Source: Candidatus Poribacteria bacterium
GTDB taxonomy: Bacteria > Poribacteria > WGA-4E > PCPOR2b
Direction of reading: 5' to 3'
NCBI GenBank assembly: GCA_022826645.1
Contig: JAJDUM010000089.1
Coordinates: forward strand, 1 to 46,577
Length of the DNA: 46,577 nucleotides
The notes beneath the pieces were generated by a model. The model was given only the letters and a program-made list of their open reading frames with translations. It searched no databases and was not told the DNA's origin. This document shows, one piece after another, positions 7,335 through 17,373 of the stretch (the first letter of the stretch is position 1; every line of letters starts with the position of its first letter). The translations under genes and the position numbers were made by a program.

Positions 7335-9332
7335 CTAAAACGGTTTGACAATCACCGCTTTGGAGACCAATGCGATCGCAACCGTGCCCATACCAACAAG
7401 CCCAACACCACAAATGAAGCCTGCCGCCAAGACGGGGTTATACATGAACCAGCGTTTCAGACCGAACTGTTTGATCATATAAAACCGACCGATGAGTGCG
7501 CCAACGACGCGCGGAACCATCATCCCTGGGTCTTGACCGATCCCCCCAACAATTCCGTAGAACCACATACTTGGTGCCTTTGCCATCCAGAGAATGCCGT
7601 AAATTGCCACTGAGGAGGTAAAGCCGGCTGACACGTAATCGCCGCGAATGGCTTGTAGCATCTGGCTATTGCCATCTCGGAGTGAGGTTTTCCAGAGGGC
7701 TTCATCCGTTGCGTAGAGGGGCCACCATGTCTGTGCAAAAGGATATTGTGAGGAAGGAATAGGTGCGATCTGCCATATAAAGTGCCAAACCACGATCGTT
7801 GCAACAATCAATAGGGGCACCATCAGCGCTCGCCCAAGCACATCACTGGTAAAGGTTGTACCTGTCAATTCAAGCACACGCCAATGCTGTGTGCCTGCGC
7901 CGTAATCCTCATCTGGCAAGTGGACAAACCAGATGTCAATCTCCTCGTAGCGGCTTAAAATAAAGGTTGCTTGATGGATGTACGGCAGCACAAAAAGCGG
8001 TCGCCCTAACACGCCAAATGTTCGCGCATTGATATAGGAATGCAATGGTGTGTACAGAAAGGCAAAGCCGAGCAAGAATGAAACCGGGAAGTTTGGCACC
8101 ATCCGATGCACAATCCACACATACACCACCATGCTGAGACCCCACAAACCGCCCATCAGCCAGATTGGGAAATCGCCGCGTCCCGGCGGTGTTTGCAGCG
8201 AGCCGCGCGCGCCGGCGTCTTGTTGTTTTGTTTTTCTGAGGCTCAACATGATTGGGATGGACGCTGCCAAACCAACAGCGGCGAAGCTGAAGGATTTGCC
8301 CATATTGAAACTCAACCAGAAATCAAGGTCATTAAACAGCTTAACACCACGCATATCCAAGCCCGGACGCCACTGATGTAGGATCTCCAATGGATAAAGG
8401 AATCGCGGATTCAGAATAAATTGCGTGAACATCGCTGCAGCGAATTCGCTTATAATGAGTGGAAACGGCAGCACGAACCCTTGTAGCATCAGTCCAAAAT
8501 CTGTCCATAGGGCAAACATACCCGATGGCGCAAAACTTTCGATACTTGGGGTGAAGTCGATAAATGGGATTTTCAGAATCTGTATCGGTGTTGACATCAT
8601 CACGCCTGTGAGCGCAGGAATACCGATATAGAAAAACCCCCAGAACAGTCCCGCCATGGATCCGATTGAAAAGACACGCCAACGCCATGTTTCGCCCTGT
8701 CCGGTGGTTTCGGCTAATGCGGTCGCACCCTGTGCCTGAATCGGTGCCAACGGATAAGGAAGTCGCTCTAAATCTGCTGTCAGACGGAACAGAAAGTAGC
8801 TCGCGCTAATATAGCGAACCTCTGCCAGCAACTTCATGACTAAAAAGATCGCAAGGGGCCAGAACCAGTCCATGTGCAAAAGCGAACGCTCTGCAATCGC
8901 CACCGCATCCTTTGCCGGTGCGACCCAATAGGGGACTTTGTCTGCGATTTCATACGACTGTGCCTGCGGTGTGTTGATAAAGTAGGCATACCAGACAAAT
9001 GGATAGGCACGATATTGGATTCCAGAGCCAACCGCCATGCCGGTTAACCCCAGCAAAATGTAAAGTTCTTGTCTCCTTGCAGTTGTGAAAGACCGACGTG
9101 CCAATTCTGTAAACAGAATAACCGCTACCCAAGGCGCAGCACCCGCGCCCGACTGACCTGCAACCAGTGTCAGATAGATTGAACCCGGCATCATCAACAG
9201 TCCGATGAAGATTGCACCCAGAAAGACTTTGAGAGTTAAGCCGGACTCAAAGGTTCTTAAACCACCCTCAACATCATAACGCTGTGCCCAAGCTTGCCAC
9301 TCTTCTGCTTGTGACACCCTTTCTCTTGCCAA
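7335..9332 (-). CDS. Large polytopic membrane protein, DUF6785/DUF6784 type (OPT-like), copy 2
   Basis: A paralogue of the 4594-6591 gene. The open frame extends up to an ATG at 9416, but the extra 28 codons run through an ACGTGAA-type intergenic repeat and match nothing in the paralogue. A TTG codon at 9330-9332 aligns with the paralogue's ATG, is preceded by AAAGGAG at a good distance, and yields exactly 665 residues, the same length as copy 1. I therefore take TTG as the start. It has many transmembrane segments, a conserved FILSRYEEIDIWFVHLPDED loop and a C-terminal VSKAVIVKPF tail. Divergence from copy 1 is greatest in the loop around residues 370-390. Substrate unknown. Confidence 0.82.
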   Translation of the reverse strand: MARERVSQAEEWQAWAQRYDVEGGLRTFESGLTLKVFLGAIFIGLLMMPGSIYLTLVAGQSGAGAAPWVAVILFTELARRSFTTARRQELYILLGLTGMAVGSGIQYRAYPFVWYAYFINTPQAQSYEIADKVPYWVAPAKDAVAIAERSLLHMDWFWPLAIFLVMKLLAEVRYISASYFLFRLTADLERLPYPLAPIQAQGATALAETTGQGETWRWRVFSIGSMAGLFWGFFYIGIPALTGVMMSTPIQILKIPFIDFTPSIESFAPSGMFALWTDFGLMLQGFVLPFPLIISEFAAAMFTQFILNPRFLYPLEILHQWRPGLDMRGVKLFNDLDFWLSFNMGKSFSFAAVGLAASIPIMLSLRKTKQQDAGARGSLQTPPGRGDFPIWLMGGLWGLSMVVYVWIVHRMVPNFPVSFLLGFAFLYTPLHSYINARTFGVLGRPLFVLPYIHQATFILSRYEEIDIWFVHLPDEDYGAGTQHWRVLELTGTTFTSDVLGRALMVPLLIVATIVVWHFIWQIAPIPSSQYPFAQTWWPLYATDEALWKTSLRDGNSQMLQAIRGDYVSAGFTSSVAIYGILWMAKAPSMWFYGIVGGIGQDPGMMVPRVVGALIGRFYMIKQFGLKRWFMYNPVLAAGFICGVGLVGMGTVAIALVSKAVIVKPF

Positions 9333-9557
9333 ATTTATGCTCCTTTCAGGACGTGAAACGTGAGGTCGAAGACTCTTAGAATGGAGAGCTATCTGCCTTG
9401 ATAAGATCGGTTCCAATTTGGTTTGTTTTAGGGGCTAAAACTTGACCAAATCGTGAATCCACGATTTCGTAAGAACGACAGTGGTTGTTTCCTACTCAAA
9501 ATAATAGAGCGAAATCGGGAGATTCAAAGCAATCTTTTCTCACGGTTCACGAGCCCG

Positions 9558-9725
9558 TTATTTTTTTTCTCGGAAAAGCTCTTCCCAAACGTGGGCGATG
9601 ATAATTCCAACAATGAGAATTAGGGCAGCGAGTAGCTGTACCTGCCATCTACCTCCCATAGCGAAAATCGAAAACACCCATAAAAGGGCACCGACGAAAA
9701 TCAAGACGTATGCTAATTTTTCCAT
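9558..9725 (-). CDS. 55-residue membrane peptide
   Basis: A short frame with an ATG preceded by GGAGA about ten bases upstream. It encodes MEKLAYVLIFVGALLWVFSI, a Gly-Gly-Arg-Trp turn, a second hydrophobic helix and a charged end EELFREKK. Two membrane helices with a short polar loop and a basic/acidic C-terminal tail are predicted by eye. It is in the same orientation as, and lies between, the giant permease gene and transporter copy 2, so it is probably co-transcribed. No family is recognised; the layout resembles small membrane subunits or regulators. Confidence comes from the start signal, hydrophobic pattern and position. Confidence 0.6.
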   Translation of the reverse strand: MEKLAYVLIFVGALLWVFSIFAMGGRWQVQLLAALILIVGIIIAHVWEELFREKK

Positions 9726-9747
9726 TGATTCTGTTGTCTCCTATGTA

Positions 9748-9857
9748 TGGAACGTAAAACGTGATGCGTAAATTCTGTCTTGTCTATTCCTAGTTACGCA
9801 TTGCACCCGACATATCGGTCCCAACGTACCAATGAACTTCTAACGTTTCACGCTTGA
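9748..9857 (-). repeat. Heptad and octad repeats in gap
   Basis: ACGTAAAACGTGATGCGTAAA-type heptads at about 9751-9771 and ACGTTTCACG at 9843-9852, with an octad-type CCAATGAAC at about 9828-9836. The gap between the giant gene's stop and the 55-residue peptide gene holds little else. Confidence 0.7.
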
Positions 9858-9861
9858 GGCT

Positions 9862-12800
9862 TTAATCTGCTGATGCAGGCTGCGCGACCAAACCACCAAC
9901 ACCCGGCGCATCTTCTGTCTCGCTCTCTTGTCGTCCGCGCTCGTGGAATTCACCACGGATATCAGCACTGAACGTCCGCCAGATTAGCAACTGCTTTCGG
10001 ACAAGGTTCAGGAAACGGCGGTTGACGCGCTTCCATGAGGCAATCTCCCCGCTCTCACGATGGACATCAAGGTGAATCTTATACAACTCTTCCTCTTCGC
10101 CGCCGACCGGTGAGGTGACAAGTCGAATGGACTGGCTGACACCGAGATCATAAGGAGCGAGCCACACCATCATGCTGATGTTATAGGCTTCTTCCTCCTT
10201 CCCTTCCACTTCTACAGGTGTTCGACCAAAGGCGACCTGATCCGTATAGAAATCACTCGCAGATTCGTCTGCATGCGCCTCAAAGTAGTCGCGCATGAAG
10301 ATGTTCAGGCCGAGCGATTCTTCTGCTAACACAGTGAAGGGGAGATCGAAGTGCCACTCATCGCCTTCAGGTTCCGGCAGCTGCCATTTTCGTTCGATGT
10401 CAGGTACTGCCATGCGACTTGCTTTAATCGCAGGATACAGTGTGCTTCCGATCACGACAATCATCACAATGATGGTTGCCACGACCGTTGACATTGAGGA
10501 GTAGTTGAGGGTCAGTCCGGCGAGTAAGCCAAACTTAACGAGGACGGTTGCGACAGCCTGTCCCAGGAGGTAGCCAAGCACAGCACCAACTATCGCATAC
10601 ACGCACGCCTCTGCGAGGAACAGGAAGGCGATATGCACAGGAGCAAGCCCGACAGAACTGTAGATGCTGATCTCACGGACCCGTTCGTAGACCGCGCCGA
10701 GCATCGTGTTCAAGACAATCAGCGATGCAATCAAGATCGGTATGAACAGGTTGCCCATCCCAGAGAATGAGGTCATTCCGATTGAGCTGTAGAGGTAGGT
10801 ATCCCGATCTTTCCCAACAAAAAAGTCAAGTGCGATTCGGTTCATCAAGGGTGCCATGATCAGGTCCAGTTTATCTGCCGCACTGAAGATTGTTGGATCG
10901 CCGGGTTGTGCTTCCATGTTCACAGCGACGGAGCGTAGCGTCCCGCCCTGATTCATCACCACATCGTACGGAAGGATAGCCACAGCGTCAGGAGGCAGAT
11001 GGATATATTTCTCCAACTCACCTTCCATGGCTTGGTTCTGTCCACCTGCACCGCCGCCTCGAGCTTCCTGCTGCTGCATCAGTTGGTAGTCAACAGGTGT
11101 CAGTTCCTCGCCATCGTTATCCTGTAGATCTTTGAAGCCAATACCGAGTACGCCAGTAACGGTGAAGTCCGCACCATATACGGATACGGTCGCTTTGCCC
11201 ATATCGGCTTCGGTGATGCCGAGCAGATCTGCCATACCTTTCGGGAGGACACAGGCGTAGGGCCATTGCGTGGGCCACTCCGCTTCATCGTCCGGGTGAT
11301 ACCATCGACCGTATTGTAGGTAGCGGTCAATCCCCGTGACACCGGGTTCGTCTTGACTCATCCCGACCAACATAGTGGCGGAATAGGTCTTCGGCTGACC
11401 GGTAGTCGTGTTGACAGGCGGTACAGGGTCTTGCAGATTAGGGGTACGCTCAAGTTGTACAAATGACTGATCGCCCGTTCCTGCAGACTGATACCACGCA
11501 CGTGGTGCGACAATGTTGTGCACTCGTAGGACAGAGCCTTCACCTAATTCGACCAATGATTCCTGCTGGCGTAATTGGGCTATGATTGCCTCAATTTCTG
11601 TGTCAACCTGCTCTCCAGATTTACCTTCCTGCCCCAACCGCTTCTTCAGCAGTAGTCGTAGGTCCTTTTCGGGGATCTGGGTCTTTCGTAAATCATTTGT
11701 AATCGAGTTTACAACCGGTTCCTCAAGTGGATTCCAATACTGATCTCGGATGAGCATCCCGGTGTATCGCGGTGTTACTGACGGTAGGTTGGTACTGTTG
11801 GGGTGCATAAATGTACGCACCGACGTAAAGGAGATAACCGTGAAGGTGAGGATAACCAGCGTACTACAGGTCAGAATGGTGCGCCCCTTCCGTTTCCGCA
11901 TGTTGGAAATACCCAGACTGAAAGCGGCAGCGGAGGCAGACAAACGTCCCACGTCCGCCTTGTACACCTTTGATCCTTCCTGCTTGATTTTTTCCACCTG
12001 CTCTTCAAATTTCCGGACGATGATGCTGATAACAATCGCCGTCAACGCAAGGACGACAAACGCAATGAGGATGATAACTGGCGTTGTGGTTATCTGGAAA
12101 GCGGGATGCACCTGTGCCAAAAAGAAAAATACAACGAGGAAGATTGCAGCTGTCCCCATAATCTGTTTTTGGACCGTTGGAAAGGCGAATATCAACCGTT
12201 CCATAAAGTAAGCAAATGGGATCAGGAGAGCGAGGTAAAACATGACGCCATTGACCACATCATTGCCTGTTTTCTTTACATCAGGATAAGCGCGAGATTC
12301 ATATCCCCAAGCGGCCCGAGCCAGCTTGAGCGCCTGCTGATAGTCTTTTTGCGTGAGGGCGGCCTCCGCCTGATTCAGATGTTCGTTCGCAAATTGGTGG
12401 AGTTGGTCGAGTCGATCGCTGCTGATACCGAACCGTTTATACAAACTCGCCCGGTTCTCATCGAGCCACCACATATCGCGGACAACAACGTATGGTGTCA
12501 CACGAATGCTCCCGTTTTCACGCACAACAAATCCTTCGCCCGTATAAAGCGTTGGATTTTTCGTCCCACTCTTGCTCGCTTTAATCAATAGTAACCGTTT
12601 ACCAATCTGTCCGTATGCCATGCCAACCTTGATACGGCTGTTGGGTTCCGAATAGACGAGCGCGATTGGCTCAGTCGCTGAGACACCTTCTTGCTGCCAC
12701 GGCTTTGACACGCCATATTTTTCTGGTGGGCTGTCGCTGGCGGCGTCAAAAACCTCCAGTTCACGAAGTGTCCGTAGATAACGCTGATCCACAAGATCGT

Positions 12801-15800
12801 AGATGGTAGTCGACACACAGGGGAAAACCACAATTCGACAACCGCGGCGGTGGGTGTTAATCGGGATCAGGTTCGGCAAAAGTTTTGCACCAAAGTTTCC
12901 GAGATCCGGTGCGTAGACAATATCCCCAGAATCGGAGTCGAGGATATAGGCTTCCACCTCCTGCGTTCCTTTGAGGCGGATAGTGGCGCGCCCCTCCATT
13001 GCAAGTCCCGCGACCTCAAAGTTTCCTTTGTTATCCCCCATTGCGATGAGATCGCCGCGTACGCCCATCATGGTTTTGTGCTGACTCCGCAGAGCAAGGA
13101 TAGGATGCTCCACCGGTTTGTTTGGTAGGGCGCTCTCACGCGCATCATACTCAACTACATCCCCAAATAGGTTGCAGTAGAAGTTGCCCACCCGGGCGGC
13201 GGTAGGCATCTTCGGGTCGCGCATCCCTTGGATAAGAATGGCGGCGAGGGTTTTCGCTTGCTTGTGTAAGGCACCGTCTCTACGCAGGTCCATGCGGTCA
13301 ATTGTGTCGAGCGGGGTATCCGTAAGTACACGTGCATCGTCGATCGTAGCAAAAGCAATGCCCGTAAAGCCGGTGAGGGTCGCCACCTCGCTATCAAAAG
13401 CAATCTTTCCGGGGATGTAGGTCTTCCAAATCTTACCGCCACTGGCAGAGATTGCGTTGACAAAGTTGGTCTCACCGCCAAAACCCGCGATGTTAATGAG
13501 TGCCTTAATATCATCGACCTCGTCTTGGGTAAATTCCGACGGATCCTCGTAACGTAGGGCAAGCATCGCATCCAGCCGATTGAGCAGACGAACCCTATTC
13601 TTGCGGTTCTTCCGCGCCTCCCGGATGTCGTTGCGGATGAATCGCTCGACCTCCTTGCGGATGTAGTCCATATCCTTCAACATATCCTCCGAAGGCTCAC
13701 CCTGATTTCTCATCTGTTCAAACTGCATCTTCATCAGTCGCGAAACCCCGGAAAGTCCGACCAGCGTTGCGTAATGTTCAGTGACTAAACTCTCCAGACT
13801 CTTTCCTTCAATCGCTCTTTTCGGGTCGATACCCGCTGCAACTACCCACTGGGTATTCATCACTGCTTGGCGGATCTGGTCGTCAGTGAAAGTCCATAGT
13901 TTCTGGATACGCTCGCCGAAATCGGCTTGCTCTGCGTATTCCGCAAGTTTGTTACCGATAGACGCGAACTCGCGGCGGAGGACAAATTCGGGTTGTTGGT
14001 CGTAGAACCAGCCTTTGTTAAATACGCCGAATTGGTCGTTCTGGCTGGAGAGGTCAATCGAGATAAAGAGCGAAGTATAGTAGCGGTTGAAGATATCTTG
14101 CAAGGCAATTGCTTGCTCGATGGAACGGATCTTCCGTGTGTATTCCGACTCGCTGATACGTGCAATCTTTTCCACCCGTTTCTGCAGATTCCGGAATCGG
14201 GCGTTACGCATCGTGAGGAGGTTGTCACGCAGGAGGATCTTGGTCTCCTCGTCCGGATCGCGATCGAGACGATCGAGCACGTTCAGAAGGTTCTGGAGTT
14301 CGACAATGTCGTTCTTGGCGCGTTTCTTCACCACCTCTAACAGATGTTGTTCTTCGATCTGAGCGAAGATCTGTTCCCGGACGGTCATCGCGCGGTCTGC
14401 TGCGTCTTCAGGCAGATAGTGACGGAGGACCAGCGCCTCTTCCGCGAGATAAGGGCGGTTCAGCGTCGCATGGCGTACGAGGAGGTTCTCAATTCGATAC
14501 CGTTCCAGACGGGCGTTACGCATCGCGGTTTCAAGGATGCTCTGTTTATCTCGGGTCAGGTCATCAATGAGGATCTGGTCTAACTCTCGCGATGTCGCTG
14601 TCCCTCCTGTCGGATCCATCATCTCCAATTTCTGGTGGAGTTGAGTCTGGACAATATCGAACTGCTTGAGGGTCGATTCGTTGAGGAAGAGTTTTAGCTC
14701 ATCAACGAAACCGTCGGGGACATGATCAGGCTTAGCGCCTAACTGGGTGATGGCATTTCTGATAAGATCTTCTGAGTCGCTGCTTGCGGGAATGGTTGCG
14801 AGGGTGCGTTCGAGGAGTTGTCGTTCCTCTTCGATATAGGCTTCCAAGGATTTTTCAGCCCGGTTGACAATCCTACGGGCAGACTTGATTCGTTCTAAAC
14901 CCTTGAAGTCAAGGTGACGGTCTAACAACTTCTCGTGAGCATACTGGAGGGTAAACTTCCGTGGGTCTTCAAACTCCCAATCCTGTAGGTTTACTGAGAG
15001 CAGCTGCAGATCTGGTTCTAAATGTGACGGCAGGTCACTTGGGGCAGGCAGGTAATAAGTTTCGTCCTCCCTTTCCTTCGGTACAAGATAGCTGCTGTCT
15101 GGTGTTTGCACATATTTTCCTTCAATCCGTTTTGCTGCCAAATCGGCTTCCAGCTTATCGATTGCCCACACATCCAACCGAGCCATTGGTAAGGCGATCT
15201 GTTCAATCAGATCTCGCTGGGTTTCGCGACACTCTGCCAATGCTTGTGTGCGCAAGTGTAGCGTGCGTTGCAGCATTGATTGAAGGAATTGGGTGGTCTG
15301 CAGTGCGTCCTTCTTGAACTTTGCAAGGTTAACTTCAAGTCGGGATTTCTCCTCTTCGGTGAATCCCTGTTTCTCCCGTTTCTTGGTGGTTTCTAACTTC
15401 TTCTTCTCTTTCTCCTTTGCTTCACGTTGGGCGTTTCGCAACGAGTCGATTTTTCCCTTTGTTGATTGCAGGTCGGTGAGCGTCGTTGCAAGCGAGACAA
15501 CATCTGCTTTGAGTGCATGAACCTCGTGGAAAAAGTCAGGGGGTAGGTCTACCAACACATTTCGATCGATGGATAGCAGTAGCTTGCGTCCCAATTCCTC
15601 AAACTCAAAGAGGTCGGTGCTCAAGCCGCGCCGCAAGCCGCGCATTGTCGGTGTGCCCGGGGAATCTGCTTCCCGTCCGACGATGTCCTGACCAATCCCT
15701 TCCATAAATGCACGCATACCTCCCAACCCTTGGAAATGTGCATCTGTTGCGACAAAAAGAAGGGAACGGCCCGGTCGGAATTCCTCTTCACTAAAGATAC

Positions 15801-17277
15801 GCGCAAGTTCCAGCAACGTGGCGATCCCACCGGTGGGATCAGCCCCCGGCGCCATCGCCGGGACAACCGACATCGAGTCATAGTAACCGGTGAGAACGAC
15901 CAACTCATCTTTCAGGGTTGGGTCTCCACCTTCAAGGAAGCCACGGATATTTTGTCCAATTCGCTGTTCCCACGTAATAGTGCTGGTGAGGCGTGCATGA
16001 AGCTTCTGGGCGGGGGCGTCCGTTTGCTCGACCCCTTCACCAAGCATAGTCAAGAGTTCATCGGCATCCTCTTTCGAGATCCAGAAGCGAGGGATGTTGG
16101 CAGGCACCGTCAAAAATTTGTTCTCAGCCTCGCCACGAATAGTGGTCTCCGGCTCGATGAAGAGTACAGCTTTCGCGCCGAGCATTGCCGCGTTAATCCA
16201 CTTAGTACTGGAATTGAAGTCGACGAGTGCAATGCTGCCTTGAGGAATAAAGATACTGGATTCATAAGCGGCGACAAACTCCCCTTCTTCATCGATCTGC
16301 CCGTTGTTGTTGTTATCAATGCCATCCGTTTCATCGCCGGGACGCTCGTCTACGAAAGCGTCACCGTCGTTATCAATGCCATCACTATCCCATTGCAAGA
16401 TCTCAGCTAGCGGGGGAATCTCGCCGTATTCGTCAATCTGTCCATCTTCATTGTTATCAATGCCGTCTTGTGTCTTTTGGAGGTGACCGTTAAGAACGTC
16501 GTCAGTGATGCTGCCTACGCCGATACGGAAACGGTGAGCGAGGTCCGCCAGCGTATCATTCGGTTCGACTTTATGCCAGAAGCCGCCCACATCTTTCCCG
16601 TTGAACGACGAGAGTTCGCCACTTCCGCCGTAAAAGATAGGTGCGGTCAGTCCACCCGTGGGGATAAAAAGTGAGTTGCCTTCTACCAGTACAAGTTCAC
16701 CCGGTTCGTCAATTTCGCCATCATCATCGTTGTCACTGCCATCGGTCGCTTGGTCTCGGAGGTATTGGTTATGCGGGTCAGCTAAAATGGATTCCGGGTC
16801 AACTTGGTAGGATTTTGCAATGTCCTCAAAGGTTTCGCCACTAACTACCAGATGGGAAACACCGTTGGGGAGGAAGGAGGTACGAACAAGGTTGGGCCAG
16901 ATGGACCAAATTCGGTAGGTCTTCAGGAGCGTCTGATCTTCGGAGAGAATTTCTACCTTCCCGTCGCCGTGGTCTATCGGAACGGAAACAGGGAATTCAC
17001 GGCTCTCGACGTTTTGCAGACCAATCTCGACAAATTGATCAAAGATATATTTACTGCCTGACGCAGCTTCGTCGTAGCCAGTAACGCGGGTGGGAAGATT
17101 AGATAGTCGAGCAATATCTTTTCGCATTCGACCAATATCGACTTTGTCAACGATTTTGACCGCCGCCTCCGAAAGCCCCACGGATAGCTGCTCATCAACA
17201 GCAGAATCCGCATGCGGAGATAGTAATGCAAAGATGCAAAGCCATATAATAACGTAGAAATACCTCTTAATGATCAT
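9862..17277 (-). CDS. Giant FtsX/MacB-type ABC permease with LysM, Ca-loop, degenerate M28 and coiled-coil domains
   Basis: A 2471-residue exported/membrane protein. The ATG at 17277 follows GGAGGAG and begins a signal peptide (residues 1-25); an upstream in-frame start at 17316 is less likely. Order: M28-type N-terminal region (45-110); LysM-like segment (141-207) interrupted by a DGSDNDDDGEIDE loop; PA-like piece (212-230); second LysM-like segment (233-348) with three more Asp-rich calcium-type loops (271-283, 299-311, 318-330); rest of the PA domain; M28-like core (440-560). Expected metal ligands are altered: GYYDS replaces the usual HxD, and ATDAHFQGLGG replaces the EE-GLxGS motif, so it is probably not an active peptidase. 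Long charged coiled-coil stretches follow (about 580-1250). Membrane helices begin near 1675, an FtsX first helix lies near 1800, a periplasmic domain follows, then three FtsX helices (about 2170-2295) and a 175-residue cytoplasmic tail. The partner ATPase is probably 1789-2613. Confidence 0.85.
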   Translation of the reverse strand: MIIKRYFYVIIWLCIFALLSPHADSAVDEQLSVGLSEAAVKIVDKVDIGRMRKDIARLSNLPTRVTGYDEAASGSKYIFDQFVEIGLQNVESREFPVSVPIDHGDGKVEILSEDQTLLKTYRIWSIWPNLVRTSFLPNGVSHLVVSGETFEDIAKSYQVDPESILADPHNQYLRDQATDGSDNDDDGEIDEPGELVLVEGNSLFIPTGGLTAPIFYGGSGELSSFNGKDVGGFWHKVEPNDTLADLAHRFRIGVGSITDDVLNGHLQKTQDGIDNNEDGQIDEYGEIPPLAEILQWDSDGIDNDGDAFVDERPGDETDGIDNNNNGQIDEEGEFVAAYESSIFIPQGSIALVDFNSSTKWINAAMLGAKAVLFIEPETTIRGEAENKFLTVPANIPRFWISKEDADELLTMLGEGVEQTDAPAQKLHARLTSTITWEQRIGQNIRGFLEGGDPTLKDELVVLTGYYDSMSVVPAMAPGADPTGGIATLLELARIFSEEEFRPGRSLLFVATDAHFQGLGGMRAFMEGIGQDIVGREADSPGTPTMRGLRRGLSTDLFEFEELGRKLLLSIDRNVLVDLPPDFFHEVHALKADVVSLATTLTDLQSTKGKIDSLRNAQREAKEKEKKKLETTKKREKQGFTEEEKSRLEVNLAKFKKDALQTTQFLQSMLQRTLHLRTQALAECRETQRDLIEQIALPMARLDVWAIDKLEADLAAKRIEGKYVQTPDSSYLVPKEREDETYYLPAPSDLPSHLEPDLQLLSVNLQDWEFEDPRKFTLQYAHEKLLDRHLDFKGLERIKSARRIVNRAEKSLEAYIEEERQLLERTLATIPASSDSEDLIRNAITQLGAKPDHVPDGFVDELKLFLNESTLKQFDIVQTQLHQKLEMMDPTGGTATSRELDQILIDDLTRDKQSILETAMRNARLERYRIENLLVRHATLNRPYLAEEALVLRHYLPEDAADRAMTVREQIFAQIEEQHLLEVVKKRAKNDIVELQNLLNVLDRLDRDPDEETKILLRDNLLTMRNARFRNLQKRVEKIARISESEYTRKIRSIEQAIALQDIFNRYYTSLFISIDLSSQNDQFGVFNKGWFYDQQPEFVLRREFASIGNKLAEYAEQADFGERIQKLWTFTDDQIRQAVMNTQWVVAAGIDPKRAIEGKSLESLVTEHYATLVGLSGVSRLMKMQFEQMRNQGEPSEDMLKDMDYIRKEVERFIRNDIREARKNRKNRVRLLNRLDAMLALRYEDPSEFTQDEVDDIKALINIAGFGGETNFVNAISASGGKIWKTYIPGKIAFDSEVATLTGFTGIAFATIDDARVLTDTPLDTIDRMDLRRDGALHKQAKTLAAILIQGMRDPKMPTAARVGNFYCNLFGDVVEYDARESALPNKPVEHPILALRSQHKTMMGVRGDLIAMGDNKGNFEVAGLAMEGRATIRLKGTQEVEAYILDSDSGDIVYAPDLGNFGAKLLPNLIPINTHRRGCRIVVFPCVSTTIYDLVDQRYLRTLRELEVFDAASDSPPEKYGVSKPWQQEGVSATEPIALVYSEPNSRIKVGMAYGQIGKRLLLIKASKSGTKNPTLYTGEGFVVRENGSIRVTPYVVVRDMWWLDENRASLYKRFGISSDRLDQLHQFANEHLNQAEAALTQKDYQQALKLARAAWGYESRAYPDVKKTGNDVVNGVMFYLALLIPFAYFMERLIFAFPTVQKQIMGTAAIFLVVFFFLAQVHPAFQITTTPVIILIAFVVLALTAIVISIIVRKFEEQVEKIKQEGSKVYKADVGRLSASAAAFSLGISNMRKRKGRTILTCSTLVILTFTVISFTSVRTFMHPNSTNLPSVTPRYTGMLIRDQYWNPLEEPVVNSITNDLRKTQIPEKDLRLLLKKRLGQEGKSGEQVDTEIEAIIAQLRQQESLVELGEGSVLRVHNIVAPRAWYQSAGTGDQSFVQLERTPNLQDPVPPVNTTTGQPKTYSATMLVGMSQDEPGVTGIDRYLQYGRWYHPDDEAEWPTQWPYACVLPKGMADLLGITEADMGKATVSVYGADFTVTGVLGIGFKDLQDNDGEELTPVDYQLMQQQEARGGGAGGQNQAMEGELEKYIHLPPDAVAILPYDVVMNQGGTLRSVAVNMEAQPGDPTIFSAADKLDLIMAPLMNRIALDFFVGKDRDTYLYSSIGMTSFSGMGNLFIPILIASLIVLNTMLGAVYERVREISIYSSVGLAPVHIAFLFLAEACVYAIVGAVLGYLLGQAVATVLVKFGLLAGLTLNYSSMSTVVATIIVMIVVIGSTLYPAIKASRMAVPDIERKWQLPEPEGDEWHFDLPFTVLAEESLGLNIFMRDYFEAHADESASDFYTDQVAFGRTPVEVEGKEEEAYNISMMVWLAPYDLGVSQSIRLVTSPVGGEEEELYKIHLDVHRESGEIASWKRVNRRFLNLVRKQLLIWRTFSADIRGEFHERGRQESETEDAPGVGGLVAQPASAD

Positions 17278-17344
17278 GGTGACTCCTCCGAATTTTTTGT
17301 GTGCTGACCGGCACATAATATGCTATCTGGCGTAGATTTGTCAG

Positions 17345-17373
17345 ATTCTATCATAGTCACAAAGTCTTGTCAA
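17345..17373 (-). promoter_or_regulatory. Sigma70 promoter for the leftward transport/ABC array
   Basis: On the minus strand, TTGACA (17368-17373), a 17-nt spacer and TAGAAT (17345-17350), giving a start near 17338 and a leader of about 60 nt before the giant permease gene. No other comparably good promoter was seen in the gaps further down the array. Confidence 0.65.

Noticed and set aside
12106..12591. Long plus-strand ORFs opposite the giant permease gene
   Set aside because: Shadow frames of a strongly protein-like minus-strand gene, without start signals or recognisable motifs.
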